The notes under the pieces were generated by a model. The model was not told the origin of the DNA, ran no database searches, and saw nothing but the letters and a program-made list of their open reading frames with translations. Below, in pieces: positions 47,915 through 56,891 of a stretch of 64,000 bases of DNA. The position numbers and the translations under genes were made by a program. The DNA is taken from positions 55,502 to 119,501 of the forward strand of contig NZ_JBFNEH010000004.1 of the NCBI RefSeq assembly GCF_040797425.1, written 5' to 3'. The DNA comes from Symbiobacterium sp040797425. Lineage in GTDB: Bacteria; Bacillota; Sulfobacillia; Symbiobacteriales; Symbiobacteriaceae. Each line of letters begins with the position of its first letter. Position 1 is the stretch's first letter.

Positions 47915-47943
47915 GACCCCCCTCGCCCGGGGCGAGGGGGGTC
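47915..47943 (+). terminator. Hairpin between the oxidase subunits and ccoG
   Basis: GACCCCCCTCGCC and GGCGAGGGGGGTC form a perfect 13-bp stem with a CGG loop, without a T-run. It may partially terminate or stabilise the message upstream of ccoG. Confidence 0.6.
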
Positions 47944-47966
47944 TCGCACCAGCGGAGGAGATGCAG

Positions 47967-49193
47967 ATGAGAGACCGCCTTGGCAAGGTCAAGACTGTCA
48001 TCCGCCGCCGGCGGCGGGCCGTACAACTGACCGTTCTGGCCCTGCTGATTCTCGCACCGTTCGTGCACCTCTTCCGGTTTGACCTGCCCAGCATGTCGCT
48101 GTACCTCTTCGGCACGCGCCTCTGGGTGAAGCACGTCTTCGTCTTCCTGCTGCTCCTGGTGACGGTGATCTACGCCATCATCGCCGCCAGCCTGCTGTTC
48201 GGGCGGGTCTTCTGCGGCTGGGTCTGCCCGCAGAACCTGTTCAACGAGCTGACCCGCACCTGGGACCGGCGCCTGGGCCGGGCCGGCAGCATCCTGCTCT
48301 CGGTGGCCATCAGCCTCTTCGGCGGGTTCGTGGTGTGGAGCTACTTCCATGACGGCGTCGCCCTTCTGCGGGAGTACCGGAGTGGTCAGGTGCCCCTGGT
48401 CCCCACGGCCTTCATCGCCTTCTTCGGACTGTTCTTCACGGGGGCCATGGCGTGGTGGCGGACCTCCGTCTGCCGCGTGGTCTGCCCGTACGGGCACCTG
48501 CAGTCCATCATCTCCAACCCTGACACGATGCACCTGCAGGTGTTCAACCTCCCCGGCAACCGCGACATTTGCGCCACCTGCGGGCTCTGCGCCGAAATCT
48601 GCCACATGGGCGTGGACCCGCGTACGACGGAGCAGAAGCACTGCGTTGTCTGCGGCGACTGCCTGGACGCCTGTGCGCTGGTTTCGGGGGCCCGGAAGGT
48701 GCCGCGGGTACTCAACTTCACCATCGGCTCGGGCGAGCGGGCGGTGGCCCTGCGGGAGCGGGGGCAGCTGTGGCAGAACGTGCGCCGCCTGGCGCCCCGG
48801 CTCCTCCTGCCGCTTACGCTCACCGTGGCGCTGGGCGGGCTTTCGGCCTACTTCCTGGTCCACCGGCCGCTGGTTGACCTGGTGGTGGCCAAGGACCACC
48901 GGCTGGCGCTGGCTGCGGGCAGTCCGGTGAGCAGCGGCGCCGTGATGGCCGTCTCCGTCATCAACCTGTCGGAGCAGCCGGACCGCTTCCACCTGGAGGT
49001 GGAGGGGCTGCCGGAGTACTGGGCCACCCTCGAGCAGTCCACCGTAGAGCTGGGTCCCGGGGAACGTGCCCTGGTGCGGCTGCGAGTGCATCCCACCGAA
49101 CGGAAGGTCGGCTCGCACCGCTTCACGGTGCGCGTGGTGGCGGAGCAGAGCGGTGCGGAGGCGAGCTTCGAGACCGTGCACGTGGTGTACTGA
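47967..49193 (+). CDS. ccoG: CcoG/FixG ferredoxin-like oxidase maturation protein
   Basis: The 408-residue membrane protein has an N-terminal helical region with FCGWVCPQNLF (a NapH-like CxxxCP site), a second VCRVVCPYG, and two [4Fe-4S] motifs (CATCGLCAEICHMG, CVVCGDCLDAC). The C-terminal 110 residues form a beta-rich domain, as in FixG. CcoG reduces copper for cbb3 assembly. ATG at 47967 is chosen because the earlier ATG at 47961 directly abuts GGAGGAG. Confidence 0.92.
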   Translation: MRDRLGKVKTVIRRRRRAVQLTVLALLILAPFVHLFRFDLPSMSLYLFGTRLWVKHVFVFLLLLVTVIYAIIAASLLFGRVFCGWVCPQNLFNELTRTWDRRLGRAGSILLSVAISLFGGFVVWSYFHDGVALLREYRSGQVPLVPTAFIAFFGLFFTGAMAWWRTSVCRVVCPYGHLQSIISNPDTMHLQVFNLPGNRDICATCGLCAEICHMGVDPRTTEQKHCVVCGDCLDACALVSGARKVPRVLNFTIGSGERAVALRERGQLWQNVRRLAPRLLLPLTLTVALGGLSAYFLVHRPLVDLVVAKDHRLALAAGSPVSSGAVMAVSVINLSEQPDRFHLEVEGLPEYWATLEQSTVELGPGERALVRLRVHPTERKVGSHRFTVRVVAEQSGAEASFETVHVVY

Positions 49194-49297
49194 GGCCGGT
49201 TCGCGCTTGGGCCTAAAGTTCGCTAAAAAAGAGGAATACGAGAAAGCGCAAAGAACCATACATTTTCCAGACCGTCGGCGCCGATCGGGTCAGGTGA

Positions 49298-49322
49298 GGT
49301 GGCCGGTGCCCCACCGGCCACC
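49298..49322 (+). terminator. Probable terminator of the cco operon
   Basis: GGTGGCCGGTG and CACCGGCCACC form a perfect 11-bp stem with a CCC loop, ahead of the bc-complex promoter. No T-run follows. Confidence 0.6.
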
Positions 49323-49352
49323 CCCTTGCACGGATGTTGCCATATTTTTGTA

Positions 49353-49382
49353 TTGATAATGATAACCATATTCCGTTATAAT
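49353..49382 (+). promoter_or_regulatory. Promoter with overlapping Fur-like box, bc operon
   Basis: TTGATA (49353-49358) and TATAAT (49377-49382) are 18 bases apart. GATAATGATAACCATATTC at 49355-49373 matches 16 of 19 positions of the classical Fur box, overlaps the -35 and fills the spacer. This predicts iron-dependent repression of the heme- and FeS-rich complex. Confidence 0.72.
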
Positions 49383-49456
49383 GACGTTTGTTGGAAACAG
49401 TGCGACTGATCGGACGTCTGGCGTCTGCTTGCCGATACAGGGGAGGTGCTGATTCG

Positions 49457-50230
49457 GTGGGTCTTTGGTCCAGGTTCAAGAACACGACGTTGTACAAGTC
49501 GATCTACCGGAACGAATACCCCGATACTCCGCGCAACCAGGTGCTGGTGATCCTCAACAGCGTGGTGCTGCATCTGCACCCGGTGAAGGTGCCGCGGCGC
49601 GCCGTGCGGATGAGCTATACGTGGGGGCTCGGCGGCCTGTCGCTGCTCATGTTCCTGATCCTCACCGTGACGGGCGTGTGGCTGATGTTCTACTACGTGC
49701 CCTCCGTGCCCGGCGCATACGAATCGATGAAGGCGCTGGAGACCGACGTCATCTTCGGCCCGTTCGCCCGCAACCTCCACCGCTGGGCCGCCCACGGCAT
49801 GGTCCTCGCGGTGTGGCTGCACATGACGCGGGTCTTCTACACCGGTTCTTACAAGCCGCCCCGGGAGTTTAACTGGGTCATCGGCGTCGTCCTGTTCACC
49901 ATCACCGTGCTGCTCTCATTCACTGGTTATCTCCTGCCCTGGGACCAGCTGGCTTACTGGGCGATCCAGGTGGGCTCCAACATGGCCCGGGTGACGCCGG
50001 TCGTCGGCAGCTACGTCCAGCGGGCGCTGCTGGACGGCTATGAGATCGGCCCGTCCACGCTGGTGCGCTGGTACACGCTCCACGTCATCCTGCTGCCGCT
50101 CGCCTGCATCGCACTGATGGCCGTTCACTTCTGGCGCATCCGCAAGGACGGCGGCATCTCGACGCCCATCCCGTACGAAGAGGAAGAGGACGAGAGCCTG
50201 CCGGCGAGCGACGCCGAGGTCGCCGACTAG
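49457..50230 (+). CDS. qcrB: Cytochrome b6-like subunit of a bc-type complex
   Basis: The 257-residue protein is the N-terminal half of cytochrome b (four helices), oxidising menaquinol. Heme b ligands by alignment are His108 (LHRW), His122 (WLHM), His209 and His224; TGYLLPWDQ marks the Qo side. The Cys that usually anchors heme c_n/c_i near YCxGG is absent: the segment reads YTWGLGG (54-60) and the only Cys is near residue 217. GTG at 49457 is used (GGGAGG, 10 bases). The next gene supplies the other half of cytochrome b. Confidence 0.9.
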   Translation: MGLWSRFKNTTLYKSIYRNEYPDTPRNQVLVILNSVVLHLHPVKVPRRAVRMSYTWGLGGLSLLMFLILTVTGVWLMFYYVPSVPGAYESMKALETDVIFGPFARNLHRWAAHGMVLAVWLHMTRVFYTGSYKPPREFNWVIGVVLFTITVLLSFTGYLLPWDQLAYWAIQVGSNMARVTPVVGSYVQRALLDGYEIGPSTLVRWYTLHVILLPLACIALMAVHFWRIRKDGGISTPIPYEEEEDESLPASDAEVAD

Positions 50231-50242
50231 GGGGGAAGTCGC

Positions 50243-51007
<765 letters not shown>

Positions 51008-51055
51008 ACCTGTCTCGCCCCGACGTGACAAACCGCTGGGAAAGGGTGAAACTCC

Positions 51056-51589
51056 ATGGCCGCTGAGAACAAGGTGCGCGGCTCCGCGGCGGCGCCTCCG
51101 GCCCCTGCTGCCACCGGCGCAGGCATGAGCCGCCGGCAGTTCCTGCGCAGTTCCATGTTTGCCTCCATCGGCGCCATGTTCGGCCTCGCCGGAGCGGGCG
51201 GGGCGGGCATGTTCTGGCCGATCAAGCTCTCGGGCTTCGGCGGCATCGTTCCCGCCCCCGTCAAGGCCCATGAGATGAAGGTGGGCGACGTGGTCGCCGT
51301 GCGGGAGGGCAAGTACTACCTCACCCGCAGCGAGGACGGGCTGATGGCCCTCTACTGGCGCTGCGTGCACCTGGGCTGCACGGTTCCCTGGAACGCCGCC
51401 GAGGGCAAGTTCATGTGCCCGTGCCACGCCTCTGTGTACGACATCAACGGTCAGAACATCGCCGGCCCGGCGCCGCGTCCGCTGGACATGATGGCGATCA
51501 CCATCCAGCCCGACGGCACGGTTCTGGTGGATACCGGCAAGATCACCGAGCGCAGGCACCACGACCCCAGCCACGCCGTCAAAATCTGA
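51056..51589 (+). CDS. qcrA: Rieske iron-sulfur protein
   Basis: The 177-residue protein has a twin-arginine-type signal anchor (SRRQFLRSS) and the Rieske cluster motifs CVHLGCTVPW and CPCHASVYD, both typical. It accepts electrons from menaquinol at the Qo site and passes them to the cytochrome c. It sits between the subunit IV gene and a very small membrane protein. Confidence 0.94.
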   Translation: MAAENKVRGSAAAPPAPAATGAGMSRRQFLRSSMFASIGAMFGLAGAGGAGMFWPIKLSGFGGIVPAPVKAHEMKVGDVVAVREGKYYLTRSEDGLMALYWRCVHLGCTVPWNAAEGKFMCPCHASVYDINGQNIAGPAPRPLDMMAITIQPDGTVLVDTGKITERRHHDPSHAVKI

Positions 51590-51613
51590 GCCGAGGGAGG
51601 GGCGGTAGCAAGG

Positions 51614-51778
51614 ATGTTCGACCTCACCAGTCTGCTGGGCCAGGCCTCGTCCGTTTCCAGCCCCTGGTACCACGGGGTGCGAGTTTCAGAGGCGACCGAG
51701 CTCCTGATCGTCGTGGCCCTGTTCCTCGGCGTACTTGTAAGCGTGTACTTCATCCAGCGCTGGATCGGTGACTACTAG
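51614..51778 (+). CDS. 54-residue membrane protein in the bc operon
   Basis: ATG at 51614 opens a short frame, MFDLTSLLGQASSVSSPWYH..., with one helix (LLIVVALFLGVLVSVYFIQ) and a polar IGDY end. AGGGAGGGGCGG lies upstream. It is too short for most gene finders but is closely spaced between qcrA (24 bases) and the diheme cytochrome c gene (29 bases), and in cis with the operon. It may be a small structural subunit of the complex, like those of b6f. Confidence 0.65.
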   Translation: MFDLTSLLGQASSVSSPWYHGVRVSEATELLIVVALFLGVLVSVYFIQRWIGDY

Positions 51779-51807
51779 TCCGGTGCCCGGAAAGGAGCTC
51801 GACGGTT

Positions 51808-52746
51808 GTGCGTAACGAGAGAAAGTACAAGGTCATCACGCTGCTCTCGCTGGCGTTGGCCCTCCTGCTGCTGGGCACTGGCATTCGGGAGCCGTTCCGC
51901 ATGGCGAATGCGGAGCGGCGGCAGCACGAGGAGTACGTGCTGAAGGGCGCCCAGCTCTACGCCGCGAACTGCGCGCAGTGCCACGGCCCTTACGGCGAGG
52001 GCGTGGTGGGCATGCCGCTCAACCGGGCTGACTACCGGTTGGATCCCGACTCGCCCGCGGGCCGCGACGTCTACCGCATGCTGTATGAGACCATCGCCAT
52101 GGGCCGTGAAGGCAACGCCGACCACTACCAGTGGGTCAGGGTGAAGACGCCCGAGGGCAAGGACGCCTGGATGTCGTACACCGAGATGCCCGCCTGGCTG
52201 AAGGAGTACGGCGGTCTCCTGGACGAGGAGGCCGTGAAGGCCCTGACCCTGTTCATCATGTACGACAAGTCCAACGGGGCGCAGTGGTACATGGTGGGCG
52301 ACTCGACGAAGGCGCCGATTCCTTCGCCTGACCTGCAGCCTGACGATTCCGGCGAGATCCCGCTGCCCGACGCCGACGTCTCTCCCGAGGTGAACGCCAC
52401 GGCCAAGGCGCTGCTCCGGGACTACACCAAGACTCAGTGCCTTACCTGCCACACCATCGGCGTCAAGGGCGGCAAGGCCGGCCCCGACCTGACCCGCCTG
52501 GGCTCCTGGGGCATCGACCAGGAGTTTCTGGAGGAATGGATCAAGCGGGCCAGCGGGACCAACGCGATGCCCCACGACGAGCGGATGCCCATCTACTGGC
52601 GTGAGAACCGCGCCATCACCACCACCGAGATCGACCTGAGCAAGAAGACGGTCTCCGAGGGGCCGTACTACATGCCCGCCTTCGAGGGCCGGCTGACCGA
52701 CGAGGAGATCGCCATCATCGCGGAGTACCTGCTGGGGCTGAAGTAA
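51808..52746 (+). CDS. Membrane-anchored diheme cytochrome c
   Basis: The 312-residue protein has an N-terminal anchor and two cytochrome c domains with CAQCH (residues about 55-59) and CLTCH (about 212-216). Between them is an acidic Pro-rich linker. It probably replaces cytochrome c1 or f as the electron acceptor of the Rieske protein, as the diheme cytochrome does in heliobacterial bc complexes. It would deliver electrons to the cbb3 oxidase. Confidence 0.9.
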   Translation: MRNERKYKVITLLSLALALLLLGTGIREPFRMANAERRQHEEYVLKGAQLYAANCAQCHGPYGEGVVGMPLNRADYRLDPDSPAGRDVYRMLYETIAMGREGNADHYQWVRVKTPEGKDAWMSYTEMPAWLKEYGGLLDEEAVKALTLFIMYDKSNGAQWYMVGDSTKAPIPSPDLQPDDSGEIPLPDADVSPEVNATAKALLRDYTKTQCLTCHTIGVKGGKAGPDLTRLGSWGIDQEFLEEWIKRASGTNAMPHDERMPIYWRENRAITTTEIDLSKKTVSEGPYYMPAFEGRLTDEEIAIIAEYLLGLK

Positions 52747-52769
52747 GGCCTGAAGACGGGGGTGAGCAG

Positions 52770-53390
52770 GTGCGGCCATACCTGACAGCGCTGCTGGTCA
52801 TCGCCTTCCTGGTGGGGAGCCTGTTCCGGGCATCGGAGCTCACGGGCATGCGCATCTGGAACATGTTCGCCACGTTTGGCATCTTCCTGTTCGGCGTGGT
52901 CGGCTCACTGGCCCTCACCCGTCTCCAGCAGCGGTCGGGCATCCGAAGTGTGCAGGAGGCCCTGAAGGCCCTGGAGCCCGAGTGGGTCATCACCGACTGG
53001 TCACACGCGGCCGCCGAGCGCCCTGACTACCTGCTGGTGGGGCCGGGCGGCATCCTGGCGGTGTGTGTGGAGGACTCGCCCCGGGCGCTGTCGGCTGCCC
53101 GCACGCGGAGGCAGGTGGCGGCCGCTGCTGTCCGGACCCTCCGGGCGGCGGACTGGGTGTGCAGGAGGCTCGCCGAACTGGACGCAGGCCACCTGCCCGT
53201 GCGGCCCGTACTGCTGCTTTCCCGACTGCGGGCGCTCCCCGAATACAGCCAGGAGGGCGTGCCGGTCCTCAACCCGGAGGGACTCGCGGCGTTCGTGGGC
53301 GCCCTCGCACCGGCGCCCACCGTGAGCCGCCCGTTGCGTTACCGGCTTACGCGCCGCCTGCGGGAAGAAGCCCTGCCCGAGACCGGCTAG
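52770..53390 (+). CDS. Membrane protein with NERD-like domain
   Basis: The 206-residue protein has two N-terminal helices, then a domain with DYLLVGPGGILAVCVE, which resembles the NERD (nuclease-related) core. The usual catalytic ExK is replaced by CVEDS, so cleavage is doubtful. The C-terminus is basic. It starts with GTG at 52770 behind GGGGGTGA, 23 bases after the cytochrome c gene. Its link to respiration is only positional. Confidence 0.6.
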   Translation: MRPYLTALLVIAFLVGSLFRASELTGMRIWNMFATFGIFLFGVVGSLALTRLQQRSGIRSVQEALKALEPEWVITDWSHAAAERPDYLLVGPGGILAVCVEDSPRALSAARTRRQVAAAAVRTLRAADWVCRRLAELDAGHLPVRPVLLLSRLRALPEYSQEGVPVLNPEGLAAFVGALAPAPTVSRPLRYRLTRRLREEALPETG

Positions 53391-53415
53391 CCGTACCCCC
53401 AAAGGAGGGAAAAGC

Positions 53416-53865
53416 GTGCCCCACTTCATCAACGAGAAGTGCATCGGCTGCACCGCCTGCGTGGCCGTCTGCCCCACCGAGGCCATCAGCGGGGAGCGGA
53501 AGCAGATACACTATATCGACCCGAAGCTTTGCATTGACTGCGACGCCTGCGTGCGCAGCTGCCCGGTGATGGCGATCGCGGACGAGTTCGGCGTCTACAA
53601 GCCCCGCATCGCCAAGCGGGCCGACTGGCCGAAGCCGGTCATCGACCCCGTCTCGTGCTCGGGGTGCGACTTCTGCGTGGAGATCTGCCCGTTTAACTGC
53701 CTCGAGTTGGCGGGCGAGGGCCCGTTCTTCGGCACGGCGGTGCTGGTGCGGCCCCAGGCCTGCGTCGGCTGCCGGGAGTGCGAGGAGGTCTGCGCCAAGG
53801 GTGCGATCATCGTCATGACGCCCGGCGAGGTGCACCCCATCGCCGCCGCCGAGGGCCGCGCGTGA
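53416..53865 (+). CDS. Four-cluster ferredoxin
   Basis: The 149-residue protein contains four CxxCxxC...CP motifs: CIGCTACVAVCP, CIDCDACVRSCP, CSGCDFCVEICP and CVGCRECEEVC, so up to four [4Fe-4S] clusters. It has no anchor and is probably cytoplasmic. GTG at 53416 follows AAAGGAGGG. It ends the bc operon, suggesting electron exchange between ferredoxin-linked enzymes such as PFOR and the respiratory chain. Confidence 0.9.
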   Translation: MPHFINEKCIGCTACVAVCPTEAISGERKQIHYIDPKLCIDCDACVRSCPVMAIADEFGVYKPRIAKRADWPKPVIDPVSCSGCDFCVEICPFNCLELAGEGPFFGTAVLVRPQACVGCRECEEVCAKGAIIVMTPGEVHPIAAAEGRA

Positions 53866-53881
53866 GGCGGGCGCTACAGGT

Positions 53882-53909
53882 GAGGGAGCCCTTCGTTCCG
53901 GGCTCCCTC
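53882..53909 (+). terminator. Terminator of the bc operon
   Basis: GAGGGAGCCC and GGGCTCCCTC form a 10-bp stem around TTCGTTCC, followed by TTCTC. Confidence 0.8.
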
Positions 53910-54295
53910 TTCTCGTCCCCGGGCTGAGGGGGCTGGGCCTCCCCCCGGGAGGGCCGGGAAGGCACGTGTAGCGGAGAAGGGATGGTGGCAAAGTATCTAA
54001 GGTGAGCGGTAGCGCTTTCGGACAAGATTGCAGGCAGCAGAAGGAGAGACCTGCGGGCGGGTCGAAATTGCAACTGCATCGGGGATGAGTTTTCAGACGT
54101 GGGAGGGCCTCGCTCTGGCTCGACTCCGATGACGTGGGTTGCCTGAATCGCAGCGGGTTGTCCGGCGCCCAGCCTTTGGGAAGCGCACCTTTGCGGTGCG
54201 CCGAGCCCCTTGTAGCCGACACGCAAGTCCGAATCGTATTGCCTGGGGCCCCCGGCTGAGCGCAGTTCCATCAACCGTTGAGGAGGAGATGGAGT
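53910..54295 (+). other. Long non-coding leader region before fusA2
   Basis: About 385 bases have no supported gene. A GCGCACC/GGTGCGC hairpin occurs near 54183-54201 and GC-rich inverted repeats lie near 53915-53955. No consensus -10 could be chosen. T-box, glycine, FMN and SAM riboswitch signatures were looked for and not found. Confidence 0.4.
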
Positions 54296-56377
54296 TTGAG
54301 AAGATTTGCTGTCGACAAGGTGCGGAACCTGGCCCTCATCGCCCACAGCGGCGCGGGGAAGACATCGCTCGCCGAGGCCATGCTCTACAACGCCGGCGTT
54401 ACGGACCGGCTTGGGCGCGTTGACGAGGGCAATACGGTTATGGACTATGACCCCGAGGAGATCCGGCGGAAGGTCTCCATTTCCATGGGCATCGCGCCGC
54501 TGGAGTGGAAGGGCCTGAAGTTCAATGTGCTGGATACTCCGGGGTATTTTGATTTTGTCGGCGAGGTCAAGGCCGCCCTGCGGGTGGTCGAGACCGCCAT
54601 CCTGCTGGTCGACGCCGTGGCCGGCGTCGAGGTGGGCGCGGAACTCACGTATGAACACGCGGTGAAGGCCGGCGTCTCCCGCCTGATCGTCATCAACAAG
54701 ATGGACCGGGAGAACGCCAACTTCCAGAAGACCCTGGAGGCGCTGGAGGGCGCCTTCGGGCGGCCCGTGGTCCCGTTCCAGCTGCCGATCGGGTCCGAGG
54801 CCAGCTTCAAGGGCGTCGTGGACGTCGTCGCCCGGAAGGCTTACGTGTTCTCCGGCAAGACCGTGAAGGAGGAGGCCGTCCCCGCCGAACTCGAGGGTCA
54901 GATCGGCGAAATCCGCGACAAGCTGATGGAGCTGGCGGCCGAGGCCGATGACGAGCTGACGATGAAGTTCCTCGAAGAGGGCGAGCTCTCGCAGGAGGAG
55001 ATGGAGCGGGGGCTCCGCCTGGGCGTGCACAAGGGCGACATCGTGCCGGTCCTCGTGGCTGCGGCCTCCAAGAACATCGGCATCAGCACGCTGATGGACG
55101 CCATCGCCACGTATGCGCCGTCGCCGGCGGACCGCGGCGATCTGGTGGGCAAGACCCCGGACGGCGAGCCGGTGAGCCGGCCGATCGGTGAGGACCAGCC
55201 TGTCAGCGCCCTGGTGTTCAAGACGACGGCAGACCCGTTCGTCGGCCGCATGACGGTCATGCGGGTCTTCAACGGCAAGATCACCAGCGATCAGACGGTG
55301 TACAACCTGACGCGCGGCCGCACCGAGCGCATCGGCAACATCTTCATCCCCAAGGGCAAGGGCCAGGAGCCGGTAACCGAGGCAGGCCCGGGCGACATCA
55401 TCGCCGTCGCCAAGCTGGCCGTCACCCAGACCAACGACACCCTGGGTGAGGAGGCCAACCCGCTGCTGCTCGATCCCGTGGACTTCCCGACGCCGGTCTA
55501 CTCGGTCGCGGTCCACCCGAAGACCAAGGGCGATGAGGAGAAGATCGGCTCGGGCCTGCAGCGCCTGGCCGAGGAGGATGCCACCTTCACCGTCCGGCGC
55601 GACCCGGTGACCTCCGAGACCATTATCTCCGGCCTGGGCGAGACCCACGTCGACGTGATGATCGAGCGGCTGAAGCGCAAGTTCGGCGTCGAGGCCGTGC
55701 TCACCGAGCCGAAGGTCGCCTACAAGGAGACCATCAAGGGCAAGGCCCAGGGCGAGTACAAGCACAAGAAGCAGACCGGCGGCCGCGGCCAGTACGGTCA
55801 CTGCAAGATCGAGATCGAGCCGCTGTACGACGGGGAGTACGAGTTCGTCGACAAGATCTTCGCGGGCGCCATTCCGCTCAACTTCCGCCCGGCCGTGGAC
55901 AAGGGCGTGCAGGAGACCATGGCCGATGGCGTGCTGGCCGGCTACCCCGTGACCGGCGTGCGCTGCACGCTGCTTGACGGCTCCTACCACGAGGTCGACT
56001 CCTCGGAAATGGCCTTCAAGATCGCCGCCCGCAACGCGTTCAAGCAGGCCTTCATGAACGCCAAGCCGGTCCTCCTGGAGCCGATCATGAAGCTGGAAGT
56101 CGTGGTGCCCGAGGCGTACATGGGCGACATCATGGGCGACCTGAACAAGAAGCGCGGCCGCATCGCCGGCATGGAGCCCATCGGCGGCGGCAAGCAGGTC
56201 ATCCGGGCCATGGTGCCGCTGGCCGAACTGCACCGGTACGCCATCGACCTGCGCTCGATGACCCAGGGGCGCGGCCAGTTCACGATGGAGTTCGACCACT
56301 ACGAGGAGGTCCCGGCCCAGGTCGCCAAGGCCGTTATCGAGGCGTCCGCGGCCAACCGCAAGGAGGAGGCGGAGTAG
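54296..56377 (+). CDS. fusA2: EF-G paralog of the FusA2 type
   Basis: The 693-residue translation GTPase has G1 AHSGAGKTS, G4 NKMD and the EF-G domain IV element TGGRGQYGHCKIEIEP. In G3 the motif reads DTPGYFDF, with Tyr in place of the catalytic His of DTPGH. This change marks the FusA2/EF-G-like group, some of which have weak ribosome-dependent GTPase activity. The TTG start follows GAGGAGGAG; an upstream TTG in the same frame is inside that site. It stands alone rather than in the str operon. Confidence 0.9.
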   Translation: MRRFAVDKVRNLALIAHSGAGKTSLAEAMLYNAGVTDRLGRVDEGNTVMDYDPEEIRRKVSISMGIAPLEWKGLKFNVLDTPGYFDFVGEVKAALRVVETAILLVDAVAGVEVGAELTYEHAVKAGVSRLIVINKMDRENANFQKTLEALEGAFGRPVVPFQLPIGSEASFKGVVDVVARKAYVFSGKTVKEEAVPAELEGQIGEIRDKLMELAAEADDELTMKFLEEGELSQEEMERGLRLGVHKGDIVPVLVAAASKNIGISTLMDAIATYAPSPADRGDLVGKTPDGEPVSRPIGEDQPVSALVFKTTADPFVGRMTVMRVFNGKITSDQTVYNLTRGRTERIGNIFIPKGKGQEPVTEAGPGDIIAVAKLAVTQTNDTLGEEANPLLLDPVDFPTPVYSVAVHPKTKGDEEKIGSGLQRLAEEDATFTVRRDPVTSETIISGLGETHVDVMIERLKRKFGVEAVLTEPKVAYKETIKGKAQGEYKHKKQTGGRGQYGHCKIEIEPLYDGEYEFVDKIFAGAIPLNFRPAVDKGVQETMADGVLAGYPVTGVRCTLLDGSYHEVDSSEMAFKIAARNAFKQAFMNAKPVLLEPIMKLEVVVPEAYMGDIMGDLNKKRGRIAGMEPIGGGKQVIRAMVPLAELHRYAIDLRSMTQGRGQFTMEFDHYEEVPAQVAKAVIEASAANRKEEAE

Positions 56378-56410
56378 GCCTCCCGATCCTTCCACCGAAG
56401 GAGATCAACG

Positions 56411-56443
56411 AAGCTCGCCAGCCGCACGGGCAGGCGAGCTTTT
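56411..56443. terminator. Terminator after fusA2
   Basis: AAGCTCGCC and GGCGAGCTT form a 9-bp stem with a 13-base loop, followed by TTCC. Convergent genes flank it. Confidence 0.75.
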
Positions 56444-56448
56444 CCTTC

Positions 56449-56703
56449 TCACTGGCGGCCGCCGGTCTCCGGCTCCCCGGCGAGGTGCGGGTGGTTCGGT
56501 GCCGCCTGCGCATTCCGCATGTCGCCCTTGCGGGCCATCCGCTGCTTACGCAGATCCTCCCGCTCGATCCAGACCAGCCCCTCGGTGGGCACCTCAGGGT
56601 CGACCTCGCCCCGCACCGCCCTGTCGGTGAGGTGCTGGCCTGACGCGTGGGTTCCGGTGACCGTGGTCCGGACGCTTTCGTGGCGGTTCTTACGCTCGGG
56701 CAT
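56449..56703 (-). CDS. Small charged protein of unknown function
   Basis: The 84-residue product (MPERKNRHESV start) is hydrophilic and rich in Arg, Glu, Thr and Pro. ATG at 56703 is preferred since GGGGGAG lies 6-8 bases upstream; another ATG two codons earlier is too close. No hydrophobic segment or known motif is present. It is similar in style to the protein at 43190-43420 and also sits just beyond a convergent terminator. Confidence 0.5.
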   Translation of the reverse strand: MPERKNRHESVRTTVTGTHASGQHLTDRAVRGEVDPEVPTEGLVWIEREDLRKQRMARKGDMRNAQAAPNHPHLAGEPETGGRQ

Positions 56704-56891
56704 CGCCATCTCCCCCTCGGTGCATAGCCTGCCCGCCGACCGGGCGTTCCATGTCCTGCACCGGAAGGGCCGTGCGCGCCGCGACCCGGTGCGGGGGCGG
56801 GGACGGTCGCCGCGAAGGCCAGAGTGTACTTTGCCTTCCCGGGGGAGAACAGTAAGATAGGGTTGAACGGGCCCCAGAGAGGAGTTTGGGA

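Noticed and set aside
53910..54295. A T-box or other known riboswitch in the fusA2 leader
   Set aside because: The T-box core AGGGTGGNACCGCG and the cores of SAM, FMN, glycine and THF elements were not found.
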